From: Treponema sp.
Lineage (GTDB): Bacteria; Spirochaetota; Spirochaetia; Treponematales; Treponemataceae
DNA: 45,233 bases
NCBI GenBank assembly: GCA_014803985.1
Contig: JAAVAO010000045.1
Coordinates: 63,680 to 108,912, forward strand
Direction: 5' to 3'
Below the pieces are notes generated by a model. The model was not told the DNA's origin and ran no database searches. It was given only the letters and a program-made list of their open reading frames with translations. The translations under genes were made by a program, and so were the position numbers. Positions 15,427-24,073 of the stretch are shown here, piece after piece (the stretch's first letter is position 1; each line of letters opens with the position of its first letter).

Positions 15427-16890
15427 ATGCGGCACTTTTTTAGCATCCAATTTGTTTGCCTTGTCTGTTTCATATTCGCCGTAACGGGATGCCTGTCGTC
15501 AAAAAAACAGTTCGATTCGATTTTGCAGGAGGCTTCCGAAAAGAAACTGCTTGTCGCATCGTTCCCCGAACAGCGGCCGGACTGGTGCGATTCCATTCCT
15601 GCGTCAGACGCGAACCTTTATTTTATCGGCGTTTCCAATTATTTTTCGACGGAAACAGAAGCGCGCGGAGATGCCCGCACCAATGCCATGAATCAGATTG
15701 TCAAATTTTACGGCACGGTCATAAAAAGCCAGTCAAACGAAACAAAATCAGTGAAGGCTCTGTCTTCTGATGTTATCGACCCTTATCTTGAACGCGAAGA
15801 ATTGATTCAGTCATTCGCGCAACGGTATGTCTCCCAAGTTGCCGCAGAAAATTATTATGTTGAACAATATTCGGTCGAAAGCGACAAAGAACAATGGCTG
15901 TGCTATGTAAAATGCAGCGTTCCAAAAGAAAAAGTTCAAAAGGAAATAGAATCGTTCGCCTCGGATATTTCGGAACGATATGCCGCGCTTCTGCCCGAAA
16001 AACAGCTAGACAAATATGTTTCAACGGGAGCGGCGGCGGAAGCCTATCTGTCCGTGTGCAAATCAATCCGCGAAAATCCAATGTATCAATCGGTCGCATA
16101 TTTCAATGCGGAATCTGGGAAGACCGCCTTGGACGACTATGCGATAAGCCAAGCAAAGCGAATCATGCAAAACTGCGCGGTCGCAGAAACAAAATACGAA
16201 GCCGCCATAGAAAAAGGCGAGCCGTTTTTGGGAACGGTAAAAATCAAGTCGCCCGATTATGCGCAGGTTTCGGGCATAAAGGCAAAAGTGTCGCTTGTTT
16301 CCAAGGGAAAAGTTTCGGGCACTGCGTTCTACGGACTGAATGCCGACAATTCCGTGGACATCATCATTCACACCGTTTCGCTCGATTACGGAACATATAC
16401 GGTCGAAGTGCAATTGTTGAGCGACGTGAAAGGATTCGATGCGGACATTGTTTGTGCCAGTTCTGCTGCGATGACGTTTGAAGTTGTCCCGGTTTACGCG
16501 GGAATTGAATTCGTCTATTCGGGCGTGGCAGAAAAGAACACGCAGATCGAACAGAAATTCACCGATGCAATGCAAGGCGCAATCCGTAAAAATGAAATCC
16601 CGATTTTCATCGACAATTCCAAAAAAGAAAGCCGATGGAAAATCATCATACATTTGGACGGAACGGCACTTGCAAGCCATGTATCAGTTTCAAAAAGCAA
16701 ACTTTCGGGAAACATTCAGATTCAGAAAAACGGCGTGACGCAAGTAAAAAGCGCGGATTTTTCGGGAATAGGTCTGAGCAAAATGAAAGACGCTTCTATG
16801 CTTGACGCGACGGAATCGTGCTGCAAACAACTGGACAAAGATTCTAATTTTTATAGCGAACTGAAAAGCAAAATGGAGGAAACCAAATGA
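15427..16890 (+). CDS. lipoprotein with LPP20-like domain and long C-terminal region
   Basis: A 487-residue lipoprotein with lipobox VTGC (Cys22). After it comes the same domain as in the preceding gene (about 45-165). Next is a helical stretch (about 170-260), then a beta-rich region ending in about 120 residues with alternating strand pattern (IEFVYSGV, WKIIIHLDG). I chose ATG at 15427 because it places the signal peptide correctly; AGGGGGG lies just upstream. Codons upstream are open but not protein-like. It overlaps the next gene by four bases (ATGA), which implies translational coupling. It is predicted to be membrane-anchored in the envelope; function unknown. Confidence 0.82.
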   Translation: MRHFFSIQFVCLVCFIFAVTGCLSSKKQFDSILQEASEKKLLVASFPEQRPDWCDSIPASDANLYFIGVSNYFSTETEARGDARTNAMNQIVKFYGTVIKSQSNETKSVKALSSDVIDPYLEREELIQSFAQRYVSQVAAENYYVEQYSVESDKEQWLCYVKCSVPKEKVQKEIESFASDISERYAALLPEKQLDKYVSTGAAAEAYLSVCKSIRENPMYQSVAYFNAESGKTALDDYAISQAKRIMQNCAVAETKYEAAIEKGEPFLGTVKIKSPDYAQVSGIKAKVSLVSKGKVSGTAFYGLNADNSVDIIIHTVSLDYGTYTVEVQLLSDVKGFDADIVCASSAAMTFEVVPVYAGIEFVYSGVAEKNTQIEQKFTDAMQGAIRKNEIPIFIDNSKKESRWKIIIHLDGTALASHVSVSKSKLSGNIQIQKNGVTQVKSADFSGIGLSKMKDASMLDATESCCKQLDKDSNFYSELKSKMEETK

Positions 16891-17858
16891 AAAAACTATT
16901 GTCATCAATTTGCATTCTGCGGATTGGAATGTCATGCTTCGCGCTTGATTTTTCCGAGGAAGTGGCAAAAGCCGTCAACAAAATCATTCCCGCAAAGGAT
17001 ATTGTGATTCAAGTTGAGACTCCCACCTATTCTGAAACGGATACGGCATCGCAATTTTCGGTGTATCTGAAAGAGGTGATAGAAATTGCTTTGTCCGATG
17101 CCGAAAAAGAACTTTTCAATTTGGACGCGGATCGCCAGTCCGAACTGTTCCTCTCGGAACTGAAAGACAGCGGCGTGTACGAAATTGATGCCGAAAAGTG
17201 GGTGCAACGAAAATTTCCCGCTGGAGTGCTTGCGTCAACATTTATGCGACAGAGCGACAAGGTACAGATATTTTTTTCTTACAAGCAATTTGCGGGAAAC
17301 ACAAAAAAGTCGTCCGTAATATTTTCCGCTGGCAGCCTACGCAATATGAAATACGAACCTGATAACTACGAACTAGCAAAAGAAATCGCTTCTGATTTTA
17401 TGGAAACGGAAAATGACATGGCTAGTGATTCATTTCTCATCACCGCCGCCATGCTAGACGAGCACAACAACCTCGTTGACATTCTGCATCCGAATGACAC
17501 CGTGCGCTTTATGATTTCCACGCAAAAGGACGCTTACATCGCGCTCCTGTGCATCGACGCGAACGGAGACAAAAACTGGCTTCCCGTGCGGGACAATTTT
17601 ATGCGCGCAGACGAAGTGAAAGTTTTCCCGGACATCACAGGGCAGGTATACAAAGTCGTTGACGGAGTATATGGCGCGGAGCAGATTCTTGTCTATGCCT
17701 CCACGTCTCCGGCAGGGCTTCCCGCGCAGGATTCCGGCGGCACATACAATCGCGGCGACATTCAGCAGACTTCGCGAAGTATTATGGCGGTCAAGCAACA
17801 ATCTACAGAACAGTACGAAACAAATATTTTCAAAATTACATACACGGTGATGCCGTAG
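16887..17858 (+). CDS. exported DUF4384-domain protein
   Basis: A 323-residue protein with a signal peptide (MKKLLSSICILRIGMSCFAL). The N-terminal half is mixed helix and strand and unassigned. The C-terminal half (about 185-295) matches DUF4384: NDTVRFMISTQKDAYIALLC, then DANGDKNWLPV and ILVYASTSP. DUF4384 occurs repeatedly beside, or fused to, caspase-like peptidases in bacteria, which fits the gene at 20636. The start shares ATGA with the previous stop, and GGAGG lies upstream. A role as an exported partner of the caspase-like protein is inferred from the family context. Confidence 0.85.
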   Translation: MKKLLSSICILRIGMSCFALDFSEEVAKAVNKIIPAKDIVIQVETPTYSETDTASQFSVYLKEVIEIALSDAEKELFNLDADRQSELFLSELKDSGVYEIDAEKWVQRKFPAGVLASTFMRQSDKVQIFFSYKQFAGNTKKSSVIFSAGSLRNMKYEPDNYELAKEIASDFMETENDMASDSFLITAAMLDEHNNLVDILHPNDTVRFMISTQKDAYIALLCIDANGDKNWLPVRDNFMRADEVKVFPDITGQVYKVVDGVYGAEQILVYASTSPAGLPAQDSGGTYNRGDIQQTSRSIMAVKQQSTEQYETNIFKITYTVMP

Positions 17859-17892
17859 TACGGTATAAAAAATCATTTTGAGGAGAAACAGC

Positions 17893-20601
17893 ATGGAAAC
17901 AGACGATAAGCAAGCAAACTATTTTTTTATCGGAAAGGATGAAGTTCAAGATCTTGGAAAAGAATCGTTCGCGCACTTTACGGCAAGAACACGATTCCGC
18001 AAAATTTTCAGCGAACATTGTTCAGGAGATTATGAAAAGGACTTTTTGGAAAAAACGATATGGACTGCACTTGAACTTGAAAAATTTGACGAATCTTCTG
18101 CCTTCGGACTATTTTCTGTAGACGGACTTTCGAAATTCTTGGCACAGGTAAACGCAAAGATTCTGCATCCACACGGTAAAATATCTTATTTAAAGAAAAA
18201 GAAAGAAAAAAAATCTAATACAACATTGAAATGGACGAACACTCTCAAGGATTTTTTTAATCATGCACCGTTTTTTGAATCAGAAATACTGTTCTATCAT
18301 GTTCTGCTTGCACAGAAAGAATACTTCTTAAATCGATATGATTTTTTTGCTACAGAAAAGAAAGACAGCCTGGAAAATAGCCGGGATAAATTCATCGCTA
18401 ATCTAAACGACCTTTTTTCAGACAAAACGAAAGACGGTTTTGACCTCCAGACATTCAGAACGTGCATTCGATACTGCCTATCCGCAAACACAAGCGATTT
18501 GAGTCAACTAAATGCAAAGGAGCGGTTTGACTATGAAATTGGTGATATTCAAATTCTTCATGACGATACAACCAACTTGTATGAATATGTGTCCGCTGGA
18601 AAGAAATTCAAACGCTTTGACATCATCTGCGACAACGCAGGTAAGGAATTGTTTTCTGACTTGTATCTTGCATTGTATTTCCTGTCTAACAATATCGTTG
18701 ACAAAATTGTGTTTCATCTCAAACCATATCCGTTTTTTGTCTCGGACGCAACAAAAGAAGATTTCGGATTTATGATGAATGCCATTATGAAGTACGGCGG
18801 AATCCAGTGCGCCACACAGTGCAACAAATATATACATGAAGGAAAAATAGAAATCGAGGATGATACATTCTGGGCTGCCCCACTTTGCTTCAAAGAAATG
18901 CCAAAAAACAAATTGCACGAACAATTGTGCAACAGCGATTTAATTATCGTTAAAGGCGACTTGAACTATAGGCGACTTGTAGAAGACAGGAACTGGAAGT
19001 ATACAGATTCGTTTTCCAAGCGCACAAAAGGAGTATTTGGAAAGGTGCCTATTTTTGCGCCACGCGTCCTCAAGTCGGACGTGCTTGTCGGCATATCAGA
19101 TGCCGCCTATCACACAGCAAAAAGCAGTGACAAACTTGATGCGCCTGCCGACCAACGTTTCAGAGGCAGCGGAAAATGGGCAGTCATACATTTTCGATGC
19201 AATAAATACAAACACTATAAAAAAGAAGTTCAAGAAACAAGGAAAGATGATAATTTTGGAACATTTGGCGAAAAAAGAAGCGGAAATTCAACCAATGATA
19301 AAAAAAACAAATTATCGAACGAAAAAGATTCCGCAAGCAGTAAATCATTTGGCAACATTCATCGGCATTTGAATGCTGATTTTTCCATAAAATTTCTATG
19401 TGGAATTTCACTTTTTTTGATATTCCTCATGATGCTTGTAACTACAATTCCCATTATTTCTGAATCCATATCTCAAATAAAGGGGAAAGTTGCCCTACAA
19501 CAAAACAACACAAATAATGAAATTGCCACACAACAAAATAACATAAACAATGGAGAGAATGCGGTAGGTGCCAAACCAAGCAATATTGATTTCACTCTGC
19601 TACTTGCTGGATATGGTATTTTTATGGCAGGAACACTGATACTTCCTCGATATCTATTAAAAGAAAAAACGCATGAAGAAGTTTCCAAGCAGTTAGATAA
19701 AAAATTGCCTGATAAAATAAAAATGGAAGTACAACAACAAACTGAAAACAAGTTGCAGAAACTTCAAGAAATTGAACATAAACTTGACGGGGACTTGTCA
19801 CGAATGATTGCATTTTTGCTTATGAAAAATGAAATGCCTGTTTGGTCTATAGGCTGGGGATTTCATGCAATGAAACGTTATATTTCATTGGAACGTACAT
19901 GCAGAAAAAATGAGCATATTCTTTTTCTTGACTTGCTACGGCAGACGATTTTCAAAAAATCAATTTCATTATTTTGCAAATATATAACAGAGGAACTTTC
20001 CTTTAAAGAAAGACAGAAAGAAGTCGATAGCGTGTTTAAAGCATATCATCTTCAAGACGCACATTGTTCGAATTTTACAAAGGCAATATGTTATGAAGCA
20101 CTTCATTCAGACGAAACGCAGCCTGAAATGCCTGTATTGCGAGCCGTAAAGGATATTATTGACGTAGAATTTATTGTAAAAAACAATATATATGGTTGGG
20201 ATGAACAATCTGAATTTCTCCAAAAGTGTCGAGATATTTCGCTATTTATAGGTGCGTTTGCTCGGTTTATAATTTTTAATTTTATATTTTTTCCGTTTGA
20301 TGATCAGAGCAAGAGGAAGCGTTCAATTTTCTCTAAAGAAGAATTAGTCGATAATATCGTAAAAATATCTTCCCTAAAATCAGAGCCCCATTTATTTAAA
20401 CAGTATAAATTAGATTTGAAAAAGACAATTGACCATATCTATATGAATGGATTGAACATTTCTTGTAAAAATAAAGTGCGTATGCATGACTCAGAGGAAC
20501 TGCTTGTCTCAATTTATAATGATGAAAATAGTTTTGATAATAAAAAGAAAGATTTTCTTTTCTTCTTTGCAAACGAAGAATCATCGTATCCAAAAGAATA
20601 A
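17893..20601 (+). CDS. DUF89/ARMT1-like phosphatase fused to two TM helices and a novel C-terminal domain
   Basis: A 902-residue protein with no signal peptide. Residues about 1-440 look like the DUF89 metal-dependent damage-control phosphatase fold, ARMT1 branch. The metal-site motif DNAGKELFSDL starts at D247, FVSDATKED follows, and KGDLNYRRL is at 354-362. Known relatives remove phosphate from damaged or reactive sugar phosphates. A charged, Asn/Ser/Lys-rich linker leads to transmembrane helices at about 499-523 and 567-589, an acidic/polar loop between them, a coiled coil (590-645) and about 250 residues I do not recognise. The N-terminal domain should be cytosolic. GAGGAG at 17880 sets the start. 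I know of no described DUF89 protein with this membrane architecture, but I cannot search. Confidence 0.78.
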   Translation: METDDKQANYFFIGKDEVQDLGKESFAHFTARTRFRKIFSEHCSGDYEKDFLEKTIWTALELEKFDESSAFGLFSVDGLSKFLAQVNAKILHPHGKISYLKKKKEKKSNTTLKWTNTLKDFFNHAPFFESEILFYHVLLAQKEYFLNRYDFFATEKKDSLENSRDKFIANLNDLFSDKTKDGFDLQTFRTCIRYCLSANTSDLSQLNAKERFDYEIGDIQILHDDTTNLYEYVSAGKKFKRFDIICDNAGKELFSDLYLALYFLSNNIVDKIVFHLKPYPFFVSDATKEDFGFMMNAIMKYGGIQCATQCNKYIHEGKIEIEDDTFWAAPLCFKEMPKNKLHEQLCNSDLIIVKGDLNYRRLVEDRNWKYTDSFSKRTKGVFGKVPIFAPRVLKSDVLVGISDAAYHTAKSSDKLDAPADQRFRGSGKWAVIHFRCNKYKHYKKEVQETRKDDNFGTFGEKRSGNSTNDKKNKLSNEKDSASSKSFGNIHRHLNADFSIKFLCGISLFLIFLMMLVTTIPIISESISQIKGKVALQQNNTNNEIATQQNNINNGENAVGAKPSNIDFTLLLAGYGIFMAGTLILPRYLLKEKTHEEVSKQLDKKLPDKIKMEVQQQTENKLQKLQEIEHKLDGDLSRMIAFLLMKNEMPVWSIGWGFHAMKRYISLERTCRKNEHILFLDLLRQTIFKKSISLFCKYITEELSFKERQKEVDSVFKAYHLQDAHCSNFTKAICYEALHSDETQPEMPVLRAVKDIIDVEFIVKNNIYGWDEQSEFLQKCRDISLFIGAFARFIIFNFIFFPFDDQSKRKRSIFSKEELVDNIVKISSLKSEPHLFKQYKLDLKKTIDHIYMNGLNISCKNKVRMHDSEELLVSIYNDENSFDNKKKDFLFFFANEESSYPKE

Positions 20602-20635
20602 GCCGCTGCAAACAAACTGCCAAAAGGAGTTGACT

Positions 20636-23600
20636 ATGAGAAAAATACTTGCCATTTTCAAAACACCCATTATCCACACCGCACTTTTCTGCGCGGTATT
20701 TTGCGCCATTGCGCTTTGCTCCGCGCAGGAAACAGCCCGCGGCATTGTTGCAGAGAAGATTGGCACTGTGCAAAACAGTGCGGAACGAGCAGAACCGGAG
20801 ATACGATTTGTAGAAGATTATTTTTATGATGATTTTATTTCCATTTCTTCTGATTTAAAATTTATTGTCTTTTCTGAAAATTTTGTTTCAGAAAAGACAT
20901 ATCATATCGTTGATTTTGCAACGGGATATGTTCTTAGAACTATAAGCCTACCACCCCATAATTATGCAGAAACTGTAGGAATATCAGAGGATAATGCCTA
21001 TATAAAGATTTCGTATGATGATAAAGTATACATTTATTCCGTTGAAACTGGTCAACAAGTTTCTGATGTGAATCAAAACTTCATATATTTTAGAGAACTC
21101 TATAAAGAAAATGAAACACCACCTTTTGAAAAAGATGATGATTTATATGCAAGTTACAAATCAAGCAGGGATCATTATTACAATGAAAGAAACTTATACG
21201 TATGGATGGAAAATAATTGTAATTATTGGGATCCACTTGAAATCTTTGTTTTTGATGCGAATACCAAAAGAAAATATAAATTCTGTGATTTAAAAACCAA
21301 AGCTCTATGCCGGACTTATATATATCTTGAAGATGACTTATACTTGGCTGCGGCTTATTCCGATGGACATATTATCCGTTATTCAACGCAGGGGGAAGTA
21401 CTAAATAGATATAATTTTGATAGTAATGATCACATCAATTCAATACACCAACAAGAAAATCTTTTACTTGCTTTTAGTGATGACAAAATATATGTTTATG
21501 ATTTATGCTCAGGAAAAATTTTAAAACAATTTCATAATACTCATTACATAGGAAGAAACGGTGTCTATCCTTACTACAATATTGAAGAAAATTATATTAT
21601 AACTGTTAAATGGACCGAGGAGAAACGTATAGAAAAATTTGATTTAGAAGACGATTCTAATTTTTCTTTTACTTTCGGAGATGATTTTGATCTTATAGAT
21701 TTTATAAATTTGAATAATACTATTTATTCTCTTACATGGAATTACAATAATTACCTTACATGGAATTACAATAATTACGCTGATTACGATGATGACGCTG
21801 ATTACAATGATGACAATTTAGAAATCGTTATAATGAAATGGAATCATTTAGATAATACAGTCGAGACTATCAAAACAGGATTGTTTTATTTTGATGGGTT
21901 CGACATAGAAGATCTTGCATATTATTTTAGATATAATAAGAAAAACAATATGCTTTATGCGATTTTCGAAGAAGATAACCTAATACATTGTATATTAAAA
22001 TGCAATCTTGCTACAAACAAATGCTCTGTATATTATCCTGAAAAAGAATACAACTTTGACGACTTTGTATTATTATATGCGGATGATTTTGACACAGCCT
22101 TTTTATCTAATTATGACTGTTCTCGCTGTGTTATGGTAAATTTAAAAGATTTTACACTGATTGAGCATTCTGATTTACTTGAAGAAAAAATAAAAAAATA
22201 TTGTTCGTTAGATTTTGAAGATGGATATATTTGTGCTTTGACAACACGAGATACGGTCTGTAAATATAACAACAAAGGAAAATTTGTTACAGAATACATG
22301 ACTCGAGAAGAATACATAAAATCAAAAGATTATCAACCTTTTCATTTTATGACAGATACAGGTGTAACTAAAAGTGATTTATATGGCGAACTATATCATG
22401 TTCAGTTTGTACAAAACGGGGAATCTCTAATATACACCCCCGAAGGCTTTTTCTGCGGCAGCGAGTGGGCTACGCAGAATCTTGTCTACATTGTGGACGG
22501 CATGGACGTTATCGGCATTGATCAAGTGTACGACACCTACTACCGCCCCGACTTGGTGGCGGCAAAAATGCGTGGCGAGGACATCTCCGCGTATGCGTCA
22601 TCGGTGCGGCTTGCGTCGCTCGTGTGCAGCGGACGCGCACCGGCGGTGTCGCTTTTAGACATTCCCACAGAATCATCAGGGCGCGATATGACGTTCGATA
22701 TTTCCGTTCGGAACACGGGCGGCGGAATCGGTGCGGTGAACCTGCTCCTAAACGGCAAGGCAATCCGTCTTTCCGACGGCATTGCTTCTGCGGACGGGGA
22801 GACAATTTCGTTCCGCCATACCGTCACGCTTCAGAATGGAAACAACACGCTCGAAGCGTTCGCGCTCAACGGTGCGGGGCTTGTGGAAAGCGTGCGCTCT
22901 TCGGCGCAAGTCGTGTGGCGCGGTGCGACGGAAAAACCCGACCTGTACGTGCTGACCGCCGCTGTCAACCGCTACCGCGACAAGTCGCTGTGTCTCAACT
23001 ACGCCGTGCCCGATGCCCAATCAGTGGCGGCAGGATTCCAAAAGCAGAAATCCGGGCTGTACAGGAACGTCCACATTTCGCAGCTCAACGACGGCGAAGT
23101 GACGAAAGAAAAACTTGCGGCGGAATTCTCGCGCCTTTCGGAACATATCCGCGCGGACGATGTGTTCGTGTTCTTTGTCTCCGGCCACGGCACAACGTAT
23201 GACGACGGCGACTATTATTATCTTCCGTCCGACTTCCGCTACACGTCCAAAGACAGCATTCCGAACGGCGGCATTTCCAAGAACGACCTGCTGGCGAACC
23301 TCTCGAAAATCAAGGCGGGCAAGACGCTCGTCATGCTTGACACGTGCAATTCGGGAGCGTTCCTTTCCGATTCAAACAAGCGTGGGCTTTCCGAAAAAAC
23401 AGCGATTGACCGCCTAACACGCGCGACCGGACACGCGACACTCGCCGCCTCGTCCGACACGCAGTCCGCCATGGAAGGTTACAACGGACACGGCGTGTTC
23501 ACCTATGTGTTTTTGGAAGGCATTGCGGGTGCAGCTGATTCCGATGGCGACGGCTACGTGACGCTGAACGAACTGAGCACTTTTGTCGAGCGCGAAGTCC

Positions 23601-23686
23601 CCGAACGCAGTTACGAAAAATGGGGCTACGAACAAGTCCCGCAAAAAGACCTGCGCCGCCAGGACTTCCCCATTGCAGGAAAATGA
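20636..23686 (+). CDS. exported caspase-like peptidase (C14 family) with N-terminal propeller-like region
   Basis: A 1016-residue protein with a signal peptide (about 1-32). Residues about 55-590 are repeating beta-rich units of 40-60 residues, suggesting a WD40-like propeller, with very acidic Asp/Asn/Tyr stretches. A conserved bridge (YTPEGFFCGSEW) follows, then a beta-sandwich (about 660-750) and a C-terminal C14 caspase-like domain. The catalytic pair is visible: His851 in VSGHG and Cys904 in LDTCNSGA. Caspase-like enzymes cut after basic or acidic residues; the substrate here is unknown. AAAGGAG at 20623-20629 sets the start. The 5' end and everything after about 22430 are GC-rich, while the propeller segment is strikingly AT-rich. 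It is the last gene of the cluster. Confidence 0.88.
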   Translation: MRKILAIFKTPIIHTALFCAVFCAIALCSAQETARGIVAEKIGTVQNSAERAEPEIRFVEDYFYDDFISISSDLKFIVFSENFVSEKTYHIVDFATGYVLRTISLPPHNYAETVGISEDNAYIKISYDDKVYIYSVETGQQVSDVNQNFIYFRELYKENETPPFEKDDDLYASYKSSRDHYYNERNLYVWMENNCNYWDPLEIFVFDANTKRKYKFCDLKTKALCRTYIYLEDDLYLAAAYSDGHIIRYSTQGEVLNRYNFDSNDHINSIHQQENLLLAFSDDKIYVYDLCSGKILKQFHNTHYIGRNGVYPYYNIEENYIITVKWTEEKRIEKFDLEDDSNFSFTFGDDFDLIDFINLNNTIYSLTWNYNNYLTWNYNNYADYDDDADYNDDNLEIVIMKWNHLDNTVETIKTGLFYFDGFDIEDLAYYFRYNKKNNMLYAIFEEDNLIHCILKCNLATNKCSVYYPEKEYNFDDFVLLYADDFDTAFLSNYDCSRCVMVNLKDFTLIEHSDLLEEKIKKYCSLDFEDGYICALTTRDTVCKYNNKGKFVTEYMTREEYIKSKDYQPFHFMTDTGVTKSDLYGELYHVQFVQNGESLIYTPEGFFCGSEWATQNLVYIVDGMDVIGIDQVYDTYYRPDLVAAKMRGEDISAYASSVRLASLVCSGRAPAVSLLDIPTESSGRDMTFDISVRNTGGGIGAVNLLLNGKAIRLSDGIASADGETISFRHTVTLQNGNNTLEAFALNGAGLVESVRSSAQVVWRGATEKPDLYVLTAAVNRYRDKSLCLNYAVPDAQSVAAGFQKQKSGLYRNVHISQLNDGEVTKEKLAAEFSRLSEHIRADDVFVFFVSGHGTTYDDGDYYYLPSDFRYTSKDSIPNGGISKNDLLANLSKIKAGKTLVMLDTCNSGAFLSDSNKRGLSEKTAIDRLTRATGHATLAASSDTQSAMEGYNGHGVFTYVFLEGIAGAADSDGDGYVTLNELSTFVEREVPERSYEKWGYEQVPQKDLRRQDFPIAGK
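21731..21814 (+). repeat. in-frame tandem duplications inside the propeller region
   Basis: A 24-bp unit (coding LTWNYNNY) is perfectly duplicated at 21731-21754 and 21755-21778. It is followed at once by an 18-bp unit (ADYDDD/ADYNDD) at 21779-21796 and 21797-21814 with one mismatch. Both are multiples of three, so the frame is kept. They indicate recent slippage in an acidic loop. Confidence 0.95.
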
Positions 23687-23739
23687 AAGTTTGATATACA
23701 ATGACAGAGATCATTTTCTGTAAATAAATCAACCAGCGC

Positions 23740-24043
23740 GAGTATGGAGAGGCTGTGGCGGAAGGTACAGCGGTTTTCCAGTTTTAACTCCTCAACTTCC
23801 AATCGCAGGGCTGCTTTGTAGCCCTGCGACCAAAACACCCGTTAGGAAAACTAATTCCTTCCTCCAAATAAGGATAAGGCTTTCTAGTCAACTGTTAAAT
23901 CTTAATGCGGCAAGGATTGTAGGGGAGCCGCAGGCTGCCACTGGACTGAACGAGTTTACGAGTGAGGGAAGCGGCTGGAGGCAAAGCCGGAACCCCGAAA
24001 AGCCTGGTTGTTGCGTAGTGTAACGTAGCAACAAGCCGCCCAA
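23740..24043 (-). repeat. dispersed hairpin repeat, copy R1 (reverse orientation)
   Basis: The gap after the caspase-like gene is filled by a member of a dispersed repeat family read on the minus strand. Components are the CTTCCGCCA box (complement near 23756-23764), a 9-bp hairpin (23814-23822 with 23830-23838), the roughly 92-bp segment 23906-23997 and the 16-bp box 24028-24043. Copies R2 (25527-25948) and R3 (44970-45233) carry the same parts in the opposite orientation. No reading frame is supported. Confidence 0.75.
23906..23997. repeat. long inverted repeat flanking the permease pair, left arm
   Basis: The reverse complement recurs at 25669-25761 with about two differences (one substitution and one single-base indel). 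A shorter outer-module pair, GCAACAAGCCGCCCAA at 24028-24043 and its complement at 25527-25542, lies inside the arms. The pair could form a large stem around the two permease genes or allow inversion between the arms. Confidence 0.85.
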
Positions 24044-24073
24044 AAATAAAAAAGTCCCCTCAAATACAACTTC

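Noticed and set aside
17893..20601. Two genes joined by a missed stop near the linker (about 19200-19380)
   Set aside because: The frame is continuous, no ribosome-binding site and start are placed to begin a second gene there, and the linker composition is normal for a tether before a membrane helix. Kept as one gene, with this noted as a possible refutation.
22509..23472. Several open frames on both strands within the GC-rich end of the caspase-like gene
   Set aside because: They arise from high GC at third codon positions. The plus-strand caspase-like frame has the catalytic motifs and the others have arginine-rich, featureless products.
23676..23720. Terminator after the caspase-like gene
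   Set aside because: The matching arms are short, imperfect and separated by about 24 bases, with no T tract.
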